From assembly GCF_014873755.1 (NCBI RefSeq), contig NZ_JADBEG010000001.1:8716501-8780500 (forward strand): 64,000 bases of DNA, read 5' to 3'. The translations under genes were made by a program, and so were the position numbers. The stretch's first letter is position 1, and each line of letters opens with the position of its first letter. The notes beneath the pieces are model-generated. The model saw nothing but the letters and a program-made list of their open reading frames with translations, searched no databases and was not told where the DNA came from. The stretch comes from Amycolatopsis lexingtonensis (lineage in GTDB: Bacteria > Actinomycetota > Actinomycetes > Mycobacteriales > Pseudonocardiaceae). Shown piece after piece: positions 1 through 8,718 of this stretch.

Positions 1-496
1 CGGCGCTGGTCCGTGGGACCTCGCCCTTGGCCTTCTTGTCGATCTTGGGCGTGCCCGGCTGCGGCTTGTTGTCCTCCGAGGCGTCGTTTTCGCCGTCGGC
101 GTGGTCCTGGGCGAGCGCGCGCTCCTCGTCAGCCCACGGATCACCCAGTTCCGCTTCGAGGTCGGAAAGTGACCCAGGGTGACCGTTCAGTTCCGAACGG
201 GGTTCCGGCACGTCGGCGACCGGCGTCAGGTTCGGCCGCTGGGGCGTGACGTCGAGGTCCTCGTCGAAGGTCGCCCAGCTCGGCGTGTCCTCGACCGGGC
301 GGAGGCTCGAGAGCGCGTTGTCGCCCTTGATCGCCAGCTCGGTGACGTGCTGCTGCACGCGCATGGAGGCCTGCAGCACCTGGCTGACCACGGTCACCGG
401 GAGGCCGGCGAGCTGGCGGGGGAGGTCACGAACCCGCTCGGCGGTGGAGACGGCGAGGCCCGCGGCGACCCGGAGGGGGAGCGGGAATGGCTTCAT
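1..496 (-). CDS. Lipid droplet-associated protein (Rv1109c-like), C-terminus cut by window edge
   Basis: At least 165 residues are visible, starting at an ATG at 496 and running off the left edge. The N-terminus (MKPFPLPLRVAAGLAVSTAE) followed by an amphipathic stretch around 'RQLAGLPVTVVSQVLQASMR' resembles the actinobacterial lipid droplet-associated family typified by Rv1109c. The rest is acidic, polar and low-complexity, and ends here in a Lys/Pro-rich part. The gene is divergent from ispH, which is the mycobacterial arrangement and the main support for the name. In mycobacteria the next gene on this side is xseA, which would lie outside the window. The family role (lipid inclusion association) is known only by homology; nothing in the sequence proves it. 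Confidence 0.75.
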   Translation of the reverse strand, partial: MKPFPLPLRVAAGLAVSTAERVRDLPRQLAGLPVTVVSQVLQASMRVQQHVTELAIKGDNALSSLRPVEDTPSWATFDEDLDVTPQRPNLTPVADVPEPRSELNGHPGSLSDLEAELGDPWADEERALAQDHADGENDASEDNKPQPGTPKIDKKAKGEVPRTSA

Positions 497-647
497 ACGT
501 CTAGCCTGCCGCATGTCCGCCATCCTGCCCAACCGGACGGGTGGAACCGGCCGCGTTGCGTGACCCCGCGCACACCGCGGAAGGGGGACGAAGCTCACCC
601 GAAAGGGACTTCGAGTTCGGCTCCGGCCTGCCCGTACCCTGGGTGCC

Positions 648-1643
648 ATGAGTTCAGCGAGTCCCGGAATCGAGCCCGCGGGTACCCCGACGATCACCGG
701 AACCGCCTCCGGCAAGCGGGTGCTGCTCGCCAAACCGCGTGGTTACTGCGCCGGCGTGGACCGGGCGGTGATCGCCGTCGAGAAGGCCCTCGAGGTCTAC
801 GGCGCCCCGGTGTACGTCCGCAAGGAGATCGTGCACAACAAGCACGTGGTCGAGACGCTGCGCGAGCGCGGCGCGATCTTCGTCGAAGAGACTTCCGAGG
901 TGCCCGAGGGGGCGCTCGTGGTGTTCTCCGCCCACGGCGTTTCGCCGATGGTGCACCAGGAGGCCGCGGACCGGAACCTGCGCACGATCGACGCGACCTG
1001 CCCCCTGGTGACGAAGGTGCACAAGGAGGTCAACCGGTTCGCGAAGGACGACTACGACATCCTGCTGATCGGCCACGAGGGCCACGAAGAGGTCGAGGGC
1101 ACGGCCGGCGAGGCGCCCGACAAGGTCCAGCTGGTCGACAAGGCCGAGGACGTCGACAAGGTCGAGGTGCGCGACCCGTCGAAGGTGATCTGGCTGTCCC
1201 AGACGACGCTGTCGGTCGACGAGACGATGGAGCGCGTAGACCAGCTCCGCGAGCGCTTCCCGGGTCTGGCGGACCCGCCGAGCGACGACATTTGCTACGC
1301 GACGACGAACCGCCAGGTCGCGGTCAAGGCCATGGCCGCCGAGTGCGACCTGGTGCTGGTGGTCGGGTCGACGAACTCGTCCAACTCGAAGCGCCTGGTC
1401 GAGGTGGCGTTGAAGGCCGGGGCTCGGGCGTCGTACCTGGTCGACTTCGCGCACGAGGTCGACGAGGCGTGGCTGTCCGGGGTGACGACGGTGGGCGTGA
1501 CGTCCGGGGCGTCGGTGCCGGACGAGCTGGTCATGCAGCTGCTGGAGTGGCTGGCCGAGCGCGGCTACGGCGACGTCAACGAGGTGACGACGGCGAACGA
1601 GAAGATCACCTTCGCGCCGCCCAAGGAACTGCGCAAGGTCTGA
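648..1643 (+). CDS. ispH: 4-hydroxy-3-methylbut-2-enyl diphosphate reductase (IspH/LytB)
   Basis: 331 residues, normal for IspH. It carries out the last step of the MEP isoprenoid pathway, reducing HMBPP to IPP and DMAPP with a [4Fe-4S] cluster. The three cluster cysteines are visible in [20 protein letters not shown] and [10 protein letters not shown], and the family motifs SAHGVSP and [14 protein letters not shown] are intact. The first ~25 residues are a variable extension. A TACCCT hexamer at 635-640 ends seven bases before the ATG and there is no Shine-Dalgarno sequence, so a leaderless transcript is likely. A strong hairpin terminator follows at 1656-1693. Confidence 0.97.
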   Translation: MSSASPGIEPAGTPTITGTASGKRVLLAKPRGYCAGVDRAVIAVEKALEVYGAPVYVRKEIVHNKHVVETLRERGAIFVEETSEVPEGALVVFSAHGVSPMVHQEAADRNLRTIDATCPLVTKVHKEVNRFAKDDYDILLIGHEGHEEVEGTAGEAPDKVQLVDKAEDVDKVEVRDPSKVIWLSQTTLSVDETMERVDQLRERFPGLADPPSDDICYATTNRQVAVKAMAAECDLVLVVGSTNSSNSKRLVEVALKAGARASYLVDFAHEVDEAWLSGVTTVGVTSGASVPDELVMQLLEWLAERGYGDVNEVTTANEKITFAPPKELRKV

Positions 1644-1655
1644 GTTTTTTAGACG

Positions 1656-1693
1656 AAACGGCGGTTGCCTCCCGAAGGGGGCAACCGCCGTTT
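1656..1693. terminator. Bidirectional hairpin terminator between ispH and the DUF6542 gene
   Basis: Fourteen-base perfect inverted arms at 1656-1669 and 1680-1693 enclose a ten-base loop. The stem starts with AAA and ends with TTT, so it can serve both converging transcripts. A T6 run at 1645-1650 precedes it on the plus strand. Confidence 0.85.
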
Positions 1694-1700
1694 GCGCTGT

Positions 1701-2576
1701 TCAGCGCTCTTCGTCGTCCCAGGGACGGTTCCGCCGCGGCGGCGCACCCCGCCCCCCGGCCGGCCGGCGAGGCGGCGGAGCGTCACGACCATCTTCGGCG
1801 GGCGGCCGCGGACGGCGCCGCGGAGCATCACCGCGAGGCTCCCGACGGCGCGGGTCGGCGTCTTCGGGCCGCGGACGCCGGTTGGCCGGCGGCGGCTTCC
1901 GCGTCCCCCGGGTGCCGGGGTCGCGCTCGGCGGGCGGGCGCGGCGCACGGCGTTCACCCTCCGCGGGCGGCCTCGGCCGCCGCGGCGGTTCGCCGTCCCG
2001 GCCACGCCGAGGCGGCACAGGCGTCTGCCCGGTCCGGTTCGCCGGCCGCGGCCTGCTCGGACGGGCCTGCTCGTCGTCCTCGTCGGATCGCCGGTCGGCC
2101 TTGCCCTTCTTCGGGGCGTCCGGATCGCGCTCGCGGAAGATGCGGACGAAGCCGATCAGCAGCGTGATGCCGGTGGTGATGGCCATCATGGGGAAGCTGT
2201 TGATCAGCGGGCTGCCGATGTTCAGCGCCTTCGACAGCAGGTCGTCGCCCTGCGACCCCGAGGTCAGCAGGATCACGCCGGGCACGATGACGGCCAGCAC
2301 GAGCGGCGGCATCACCATCGGCCCGAACAGCCCCCGCCGCCGCACCGCGCAGACCGCGATCACGGCCCCGGCGATGTAGCAGACGATGAAGACCACCGGG
2401 ATGTTCGCCTGGGTCGGCTTGCCGAGGAGGGCGCCCACGACCGCCAGGCCGAGGCCGACCAGGACCGCCGCCCACCAGGGCAGTCCGCGCCTCGAACCGA
2501 CGACAGGACGCTCATCCCACGGCACGGGGACGTCGTCGGCATCTGGATCGCTCTGGCGATCGCGAATCGCGGTCAC
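1701..2576 (-). CDS. DUF6542 membrane protein (Rv1111c-like)
   Basis: 291 residues from a GTG at 2576; an upstream ATG at 2645 is open but adds non-conserved basic sequence. The N-terminal half holds about four hydrophobic segments (for example WWAAVLVGLGLAVVGALLG and VVFIVCYIAGAVIAVCAV). The C-terminal half is a disordered, Arg/Pro-rich cytosolic tail (many RPRPPAE-type stretches). The layout matches the DUF6542 proteins found beside ispH in mycobacteria and Pseudonocardiaceae; function is unknown. It converges on ispH and shares its terminator. Tail repeats make the exact homology boundary uncertain, but the membrane domain is clear. Confidence 0.8.
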   Translation of the reverse strand: MTAIRDRQSDPDADDVPVPWDERPVVGSRRGLPWWAAVLVGLGLAVVGALLGKPTQANIPVVFIVCYIAGAVIAVCAVRRRGLFGPMVMPPLVLAVIVPGVILLTSGSQGDDLLSKALNIGSPLINSFPMMAITTGITLLIGFVRIFRERDPDAPKKGKADRRSDEDDEQARPSRPRPANRTGQTPVPPRRGRDGEPPRRPRPPAEGERRAPRPPAERDPGTRGTRKPPPANRRPRPEDADPRRREPRGDAPRRRPRPPAEDGRDAPPPRRPAGGRGAPPRRNRPWDDEER

Positions 2577-3262
2577 AGGGCAACACCGTATCTCGTGGTT
2601 GTGAAGATCTTGCCAGCACCGCCGCCGACGTGGGCCTACAGCCACTCGAGGGCATGACGGTGACGGTGGGGACGACCTTCGCCACGAGTGCTTGGGCGAC
2701 CGGCCGCGGAGGCGTGTGGTCCGGTTTCGAGCGGCGTACGTCGGGCTCGCGTGGGCACCGATCGTGCCTGGTCGAGCGGCGGCCGAGCAGGTTCGACGCT
2801 CCTCGTGGCCCCGGCGCGCAGGCCGACTGGTCCGGGTGCCGCGTTGCCCGGCCCGGACGGGCCCGCGGTGCTGCTCGCCGTGCCGCTCAGTTGCCGCAGT
2901 GCGTCGGCCGACCGGTTTGGACGCGGAGCTGCCGGATCGACCGGGCCCGCTCTGCCGCTCGCCGTGCGCTGGGTGGCCGCAGTACTCCAGCCGGCCGGCC
3001 TGGTGCCGACTTGCCGGGCTGAAGGGCTCGCGGTGCGCCTGGGTGACCGCGGGTTCGCCGGTCGGTGGCGGCTCGTGCCGCCGACCGTCGGCGCGGGGCC
3101 GTCAGGCCGCCGACCGTGGCCGCGAGGTCGCCGATGGCCCGCACAACCGGTGGCCGCAGGGCCGCCCAACCGAGGCAGCTGCCGATCGCCACCGGTCAGC
3201 AGCCGTCCGAAGTCCATGCCGCCGCCCAGCCGGGTACCGCCCCGGCCGCGTCGCGAGATCTC
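2577..3262. other. 686-base stretch with no convincing gene
   Basis: Between the DUF6542 gene and rmuC, all six frames are dominated by Arg/Pro/Gly/Ala low-complexity translations. The best minus-strand frame (2636-3217, 193 codons) has weaker third-position GC than its neighbours and no recognisable motif. GGCCGAC/GGCCGGC-type words recur throughout. It may be a decayed gene or a non-coding spacer; I see no terminator, promoter or RNA in it that I would defend. Confidence 0.5.
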
Positions 3263-4177
3263 TCAACTGGCCGCCAGTTCATCCCCCTTCCGCACCGTCG
3301 GCACCGGCGCCGGACTCCCCGACGCCTCCGACAGCGGCGCCACCGTCGCCCGGAACGTCTCCAGCGCCTCCAGCTCCCGCCGCCGGGCCGACAGGAACCG
3401 CTGCAGGTGCGTGCTCGACAGGTTCAGCGCCTCCACCGCCCCGCCCGCCGCGCGGTGGGCGGCCGCCGCGCCCGTCCGGACCTGCTCGACGTCCGCTTCC
3501 AAGGTCCGGTCGCTCGCCGCGAACAGGGCAGCCGAGGCCAGGACGCCGAAGCCCGTCGGGCCGCACAGGAACACCCGGCGGTCGATCAGCCAGCGCAGCA
3601 GCTCCGGGTCGGTGTCCATCGCCGCGACCACCGCCGCGTCGGAAGGGACGAACATGATCGTGCCGTAGATCGCGTCGGCCCAGCGCTGATAACCCTTGCC
3701 CGCCAGCTCGGCCGCCCGGGAGCGGATCTGGCGGACGTGCGCGCGCAACGCGTCGATCCGCTCGTCCGGGTCGTCGGTCTCCACCGCCTCCGACCACGTT
3801 GCCATGCTCGCCTTCGCGTCGACCGGCACCGTGCGGCCGCCGCCCACGCGCAGCACCATGTCCGGTTTCGCCGCGCCGCCGCCCGCGAGGTCCGTCTGCA
3901 GGGTGAAGTGGAGGTCTTCGCGCAGCCCGAGCGCGCGGGCCGTCTCGACCAGGACCTGCTCGCCCAGCTCGCCGCGCCCGCTGATCGACGCGAACGCCAC
4001 CTCGTAGCGCCGCAGCGCGAGCTGCTGCTGATCCGCCTTCGCGCGCTCGGCCGCCACCAGCCGGGCCGCCGCGTCCGCCCGGCGCATCCCGTCGTTGTAC
4101 AGCCGCCACAGCACCGCGACGGCGACGAGCAGCAGGACCGCCAGCACGATCGCCGCGGTGGTCAGCACTGTCGCCAC
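3263..4177 (-). CDS. rmuC: RmuC-family DNA recombination protein
   Basis: 304 residues. The start is GTG 4177, chosen because GGAGG sits seven bases upstream. An N-terminal membrane anchor (ATVLTTAAIVLAVLLLVAVA, residues ~2-21) is followed by a short helical linker and the RmuC nuclease-like domain: DMVLRVGGGRTVPVDAKAS, then GYQRWADAIYGTIMFVPSDAAV, WLIDRRVFLCGPTGFGVL and a C-terminal coiled helix. The protein is at the short end of the family because the coiled-coil region is reduced. RmuC limits inversion of short repeats in enterobacteria; here it is divergent from sbcDC, another palindrome-processing system, which makes a shared DNA-maintenance role plausible. Confidence 0.9.
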   Translation of the reverse strand: MATVLTTAAIVLAVLLLVAVAVLWRLYNDGMRRADAAARLVAAERAKADQQQLALRRYEVAFASISGRGELGEQVLVETARALGLREDLHFTLQTDLAGGGAAKPDMVLRVGGGRTVPVDAKASMATWSEAVETDDPDERIDALRAHVRQIRSRAAELAGKGYQRWADAIYGTIMFVPSDAAVVAAMDTDPELLRWLIDRRVFLCGPTGFGVLASAALFAASDRTLEADVEQVRTGAAAAHRAAGGAVEALNLSSTHLQRFLSARRRELEALETFRATVAPLSEASGSPAPVPTVRKGDELAAS

Positions 4178-4326
4178 TTCGTCTCCTCCCTCCGGCCGGA
4201 ATCGGACCGCGGGGACATCATGGCGGACCCCACCGACAAAAACCGCACCCGAACCGTCGCTCTGGGTAGCTGACCTGCGAACACATCGATTCCACGCAGG
4301 GCGTGTCCGATCCGGCACGCTCGTGT

Positions 4327-4342
4327 TAGTACACACGTTCGA
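4327..4342. promoter_or_regulatory. Possible LexA/SOS box upstream of sbcD
   Basis: TAGTAC-ACAC-GTTCGA matches the mycobacterial SOS consensus TCGAAC-N4-GTTCGA at 10 of 12 defined positions, with a perfect right half. It lies 58 bases before the sbcD start codon and about 45 bases upstream of the proposed -10. The match is by eye; the left half carries two mismatches. Confidence 0.4.
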
Positions 4343-4399
4343 GTGAGCAGGCGGCGAGCCTCCGGGTTTTCGTCGGAGCCGGGTCGTACCTTGGCCCTC

Positions 4400-5551
4400 G
4401 TGAGATTCCTGCACACGTCCGACTGGCACATCGGCCGCACGTTCCACGGCGCCGATCTGCTCGCGGAACAGGAAGCGGTGCTCGGGCACCTCGCCGGCCT
4501 CGTGGCCGGTGAGGCGATCGACGCCGTCCTGGTGGCAGGCGACATCTATGACCGCGCGGTGCCGTCCGCCGAGGCCGTCCGGGTGGCCACCGCGGCCGTC
4601 GCCCGGATCCGCGCCGCCGGCGCCCAGCTGATCGTCACGCCCGGCAACCACGACTCCGCGCCCCGCCTCGGCGCCTTCGCGGAGTTCGCCGCGGCGGGCG
4701 GTCTGCACCTGCGCACCACCGTCGGCGGCCTGGCCGAACCGGTGCTGCTCGAGGACGACCACGGGCCGGTCGCCGTCTACGGCATCCCTTACCTGGAACC
4801 GGAACCGGCCCGGCACGCGCTGGGCGTGCCGGAGGCGCGCGGCCACACCGGCGTGCTCACCGAGGCCATGCGCCGGATCCGCGCGGACCTCGCCACCCGG
4901 CCGGGCACGCGGTCGGTCGTGCTCGCGCACGCGTTCGTCACCGGCGGCGAGCCGACCGATTCCGAACGGACGATCGCGGTCGGCGGGGTCGAGCAGGTGC
5001 CCGGTTCGGTCTTCGACGGCGTCGACTACGTGGCTCTGGGCCACCTCCACGGCCCGCAGACGCTCGCCGAGCACCTCCGCTACTCCGGCAGCCCGCTGGC
5101 GTACTCGTTTTCCGAAGCGCGCCAACGGAAATCGGTCTGGCTGGTCGATCTGGACGCTGGCGGGCTGCGCGAGGTCCGCCGGCACGAGCTGCCGGTGCCG
5201 CGCGCACTGGCCACGATCAGCGGTGAGATCGAGGACCTCCTGGCGGACCCGGCGCACGAGGTCCACCTCGGCCACTTCCTGTCGATCACGGTCACCGATC
5301 GCGTCCGCCCGGTGGACGCGATGCGGCGCCTGCGCGAGCGGTTCCCGTACGCGGTCCACCTGGAATGGGAGCCCGCCGGCGGCCACGACGGCGCCCCGCT
5401 GCGCTACTCCGACGCCGTCCGGGGCCGGTCGGACATCGAGATCTCGCGCAGCTTCCTCGACGACTGCCGGGGCGCCCCGCCGACCGAGAGCGAAGAGCGG
5501 CTCCTGTTCAAGGCACTGGAAGCAGCCGACCGGGGGGCCCTCGCGAAATGA
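4400..5551 (+). CDS. sbcD: Exonuclease SbcD, Mre11-type nuclease subunit
   Basis: 383 residues, starting at GTG 4400 (MRFLHTSDWHIGRT); an earlier in-frame ATG at 4343 would add an unconserved leader. The metallophosphoesterase motifs are complete: HTSDWHIG, VAGDIYDRAVPS, TPGNHDS, VLAHAFVTGG and YVALGHLHGPQ. With SbcC it forms an ATP-dependent nuclease that opens hairpins and degrades double-strand ends. A TACCTT hexamer at 4387-4392 ends seven bases before the GTG, so the mRNA may be leaderless. Its stop codon overlaps the sbcC start (ATGA), indicating translational coupling. Confidence 0.96.
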   Translation: MRFLHTSDWHIGRTFHGADLLAEQEAVLGHLAGLVAGEAIDAVLVAGDIYDRAVPSAEAVRVATAAVARIRAAGAQLIVTPGNHDSAPRLGAFAEFAAAGGLHLRTTVGGLAEPVLLEDDHGPVAVYGIPYLEPEPARHALGVPEARGHTGVLTEAMRRIRADLATRPGTRSVVLAHAFVTGGEPTDSERTIAVGGVEQVPGSVFDGVDYVALGHLHGPQTLAEHLRYSGSPLAYSFSEARQRKSVWLVDLDAGGLREVRRHELPVPRALATISGEIEDLLADPAHEVHLGHFLSITVTDRVRPVDAMRRLRERFPYAVHLEWEPAGGHDGAPLRYSDAVRGRSDIEISRSFLDDCRGAPPTESEERLLFKALEAADRGALAK

Positions 5552-8499
5552 GGCTGCACAGGCTGGAGGTCGAAGCCTTCGGGCCGTACTGCGCACGCGA
5601 AGTGGTCGACTTCGACGTGCTCGGCGCCGACGGCCTCTTCCTCCTGCACGGCGAAACCGGGGCGGGCAAGACGACACTGCTCGACGCGATCGCGTTCGCG
5701 TTGTTCGGCGTGGTCCCCGGCGCCCGCAACGAAGCCAAGCGGCTGCGCTGCGACCTCGCCGACCCCGACCAGGTCACCGAGGTCGCGCTGGAGCTCACCG
5801 TGCAGGGGCACCGGCTGAAGATCGTGCGGAACCCGGAGTACCAGCGGCCGAAGCGGCGCGGCGAGGGCACGACCACCCAGCAGGCCCGGGTGTCGCTGAG
5901 CTGGATCGGCACCGCGCCCGCCGGGCTGGCCCCAGAGGGCCTGATCCGGATCGAGGAGGTCGCGCGCACCGTCGAGCGGCTGCTCGGGATGACCGCGGCC
6001 CAGTTCTTCCAGGTGGTGCTGCTGCCGCAGGGCGAGTTCGCCCGGTTCCTGCGGTCGGACACCGCCGAGCGCGAGAAGCTCCTCGAGCGGCTGTTCGGCA
6101 CCGAGCGCTTCGCCGACGTCGAACGCTGGTTCGCCGACCTGCGGGCCGAGCGCGGGCGCGAGCTGGACAGCCGGCAGCGGGACGTGCGGGAGCTGCTGGC
6201 CAGGTACGCGCAGGAAGCCCAGCAGGACCCGCCGGAGACGGACGTCGCCGACTGGGTCGGGGCCGTGCTCGCCGCTTCGGAAGAGCGCGTCGGGCAGGTC
6301 ACCGCCGAGGAGCTGCGGGCGCGGTCGGCCGCCCAGCGGGCGGACGCCTTCCTGCAGGAAGAACGCGCGGGCGCGGAGAAGATCCGCCGGGTCCGCACCG
6401 CGCACCTGCGGCTGCTCGAGATCACCGAGCAGGCGCCACAGCGGGCCGAGTGGGCGCGGGAGGTCGCGGCCGCTCGCCGCGCGGCCGGGGTCGCCGTCGA
6501 GGCGGACCTGCTCGACCGCCGGGCCGCCGAACTCGCCGAGGCCGAACAGGCGGAGCAGGCCCGTGGCGCGCACCTGCGGGAATTCGGCACGCGCGCGACC
6601 GGTGACCTGAAGGCGCGGGCGGCGACCGCGCGGGAAGAGGCCGGCGCGGTCGCCGAGCTGGTCGCCGAAGCCGAACAGCAGCAGCTCGACGTCATGCGGC
6701 GCGACGACCGGAAGCTGGCCGCCGTCACGGCCCAGCAGCAGGCCGAGCAGCTGACCGCCGAGCTGGCCGCGATCCCGGGCCAGCTGGCCAAGCTGCGCGC
6801 GGACGCGCTCGCGGCGGCCGAAGCCGAGGCGAAGCTCGACGGGGCCCGCGCCAAGGTCGAGGAACTGAGGGCCGTGGCGCGCGACGCGGCCGAACTGCCC
6901 GAAGCGCAAGCGAAAGTCGGGCGGGGCGAAGCGAAGCTGCGCGAGGTGGTCGACGCGCACCAGGAAGCCCGGCAACGGCGGCTCGACCTGCGAGAGCGGC
7001 GGCTCGACGGGATGGCGGCCGAGCTGGCCGCCGCGTTGCCGGACGGCGCGCCGTGCCCGGTGTGCGGGTCGGCCGAGCACCCGGCGAAGGCGAACCGCGA
7101 CGTCGAGCTGGTCGACCCGGCGGAGGAGCGGGCCGCCGAAGAAGCCGAGCAAGCGGCGGACGCGGTGCGGCAGCGGGTCGTGGTCGCGCTGGAAGAGGCG
7201 AAGGCGCGGCTGGCAGGCCTGGTGGAACGGCTGGCCGGGCGCACGGCCGAGTCGATCACCGCGGAGCTGACGGAAGCGCGTTCGGCGGTCGTGGCGCTGA
7301 CCGAGCAGGCGGCCGGGAAGGCGAAGCTGGGCCAGCAGGTCGTCCTCCTGGAGCGGGACCTCGAAGCGCGGACCGAACGCCGCCGTCAAGCCGAACAGGC
7401 GGCGACCGAAGCGACGACCGACGTCCGCGCCCTGGAAGAACGGCTGGCCGAGCGCGAACGCCGGCTGGTCGCCGGCCGCGGCGAGTTCGCGGACGTCGGG
7501 GCGCGCCGGGCGCACCTGCTCGGCCTGGCCGAAGCCCTCGAAGCGGTCGCCGAAGCCCGGATGGCGGTCACCGGCGCCCGGGAACGGGTGGCCGAGCAGC
7601 GCAAGCTGGTCGAGGCGGCGGTCCAGGCGAAGGGGTTCACGTCGCTGAAGAAGGCGCGAGCCGCGATGCTGCCGGACGAGCAGATCGAGAAGCTCGAACA
7701 GGGCATCGCCGAGGCCGAAGCGGCCGCGGCCGGGGCACGGGCGTTGCTGTCGGAGCCGGACCTGTTCGGGATCTCGCCGGACGACGTCGCGGACGTCGAC
7801 CGCGCGGCCGACGCGGCCGAGCTGGCGCGGGCGCGCGCCGATTCGGCGTACGCGGCGCTGCGCGCGGCCACCGCGCAGCACGAGGAGCTGACCCGGCTGG
7901 CCGGGCTGCTGAAGAAGGCGCTCGCCGGGCTGGCGCCGGCCGAAGCGGCGTACGCCGAGCTACGGGCGCTGGCGGAGGTCGTCAACGGGCGCGGGCAGAA
8001 CAGCCGCAAGATGTCGCTGCGGTCGTACGTGCTGGCGGCGCGGCTGGAGGAAGTGGCGGTCGCCGCCACGCACCGGCTGCGCACCATGAGCCAGGGGCGC
8101 TACTCCTTCGTGCACTCGGACGCGGCCGGGGCGCGCGGTACTCGCGGCGGCCTCGGCATCGACGTGCTGGACGACTACTCGGGCACCATCCGCCCGGCGA
8201 AGACGCTGTCCGGTGGCGAGTCGTTCCTCGCCTCGCTGGCCCTCGCGCTGGGGCTGGCCGACGTCGTCGCGGGCGAGACCGGCGGCGCGCTGCTCGACAC
8301 GCTGTTCGTCGACGAGGGCTTCGGCACCCTGGACGCCGAGACGCTGGACGTCGTGATGAACATCCTCGACGAGCTGCGCGCGGGCGGCCGGGTGGTCGGG
8401 CTCGTGTCGCACGTCGAGGAGCTGCGGCAGCGCATCCCGACGCGGCTGCGCGTCCGCAAGTCCCGCACGGGCTCCACATTGGAGGTGCGCGCCGGCTGA
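5548..8499 (+). CDS. sbcC: Exonuclease SbcC, Rad50-type ATPase subunit
   Basis: 983 residues. The Walker A motif GETGAGKTT is at residues ~35-43. Two long Ala/Glu/Arg-rich coiled-coil arms (about 180-500 and 520-800) flank the zinc hook CPVCG at ~503-507. The ABC signature LSGGES (~887) and Walker B LFVDEGFGTLD (~917-927) close the ATPase head. This is the full SMC-like layout. It pairs with SbcD, whose gene overlaps it by four bases. The coiled-coil arms are shorter than in E. coli SbcC but typical of actinobacteria. Confidence 0.96.
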   Translation: MRLHRLEVEAFGPYCAREVVDFDVLGADGLFLLHGETGAGKTTLLDAIAFALFGVVPGARNEAKRLRCDLADPDQVTEVALELTVQGHRLKIVRNPEYQRPKRRGEGTTTQQARVSLSWIGTAPAGLAPEGLIRIEEVARTVERLLGMTAAQFFQVVLLPQGEFARFLRSDTAEREKLLERLFGTERFADVERWFADLRAERGRELDSRQRDVRELLARYAQEAQQDPPETDVADWVGAVLAASEERVGQVTAEELRARSAAQRADAFLQEERAGAEKIRRVRTAHLRLLEITEQAPQRAEWAREVAAARRAAGVAVEADLLDRRAAELAEAEQAEQARGAHLREFGTRATGDLKARAATAREEAGAVAELVAEAEQQQLDVMRRDDRKLAAVTAQQQAEQLTAELAAIPGQLAKLRADALAAAEAEAKLDGARAKVEELRAVARDAAELPEAQAKVGRGEAKLREVVDAHQEARQRRLDLRERRLDGMAAELAAALPDGAPCPVCGSAEHPAKANRDVELVDPAEERAAEEAEQAADAVRQRVVVALEEAKARLAGLVERLAGRTAESITAELTEARSAVVALTEQAAGKAKLGQQVVLLERDLEARTERRRQAEQAATEATTDVRALEERLAERERRLVAGRGEFADVGARRAHLLGLAEALEAVAEARMAVTGARERVAEQRKLVEAAVQAKGFTSLKKARAAMLPDEQIEKLEQGIAEAEAAAAGARALLSEPDLFGISPDDVADVDRAADAAELARARADSAYAALRAATAQHEELTRLAGLLKKALAGLAPAEAAYAELRALAEVVNGRGQNSRKMSLRSYVLAARLEEVAVAATHRLRTMSQGRYSFVHSDAAGARGTRGGLGIDVLDDYSGTIRPAKTLSGGESFLASLALALGLADVVAGETGGALLDTLFVDEGFGTLDAETLDVVMNILDELRAGGRVVGLVSHVEELRQRIPTRLRVRKSRTGSTLEVRAG

Positions 8500-8520
8500 T
8501 CACTCGGACAAGATGAAGCC

Positions 8521-8712
8521 ATGACGGACCAGCCGCCGAACGGCCTGCCCCGCTACCGCCTGCTCACCGGCCCCGACGACGCGAAGTTCTGCCACCGCGT
8601 CAGCGAGGCGCTCGAACTCGGCTACCGCCTGCACGGATCGCCGGCGGCGACGTTCGACGGGGACCAGGTGATCGTGGCCCAGGCGCTGCTGTGGCACGGC
8701 GAGCAGGGCTGA
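8521..8712 (+). CDS. DUF1737 small protein
   Basis: 63 residues. The core YRLLTGPDDAKFCHRVSEAL followed by GYRLHGSPAATFDGDQVIVAQAL matches the DUF1737 family, a small domain of unknown function found alone or fused to other proteins. There is no signal peptide or membrane segment. It starts 21 bases after sbcC and is co-directional, so it may be read through from sbcDC. No Shine-Dalgarno sequence is obvious. Confidence 0.8.
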   Translation: MTDQPPNGLPRYRLLTGPDDAKFCHRVSEALELGYRLHGSPAATFDGDQVIVAQALLWHGEQG

Positions 8713-8718
8713 CGCGCC

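Noticed and set aside
4178..5677. N-terminal extension of rmuC across the sbcD region on the minus strand
   Set aside because: The extension is antisense to sbcD, is low-complexity, and the GTG at 4177 has a clear ribosome site in front of a membrane helix.
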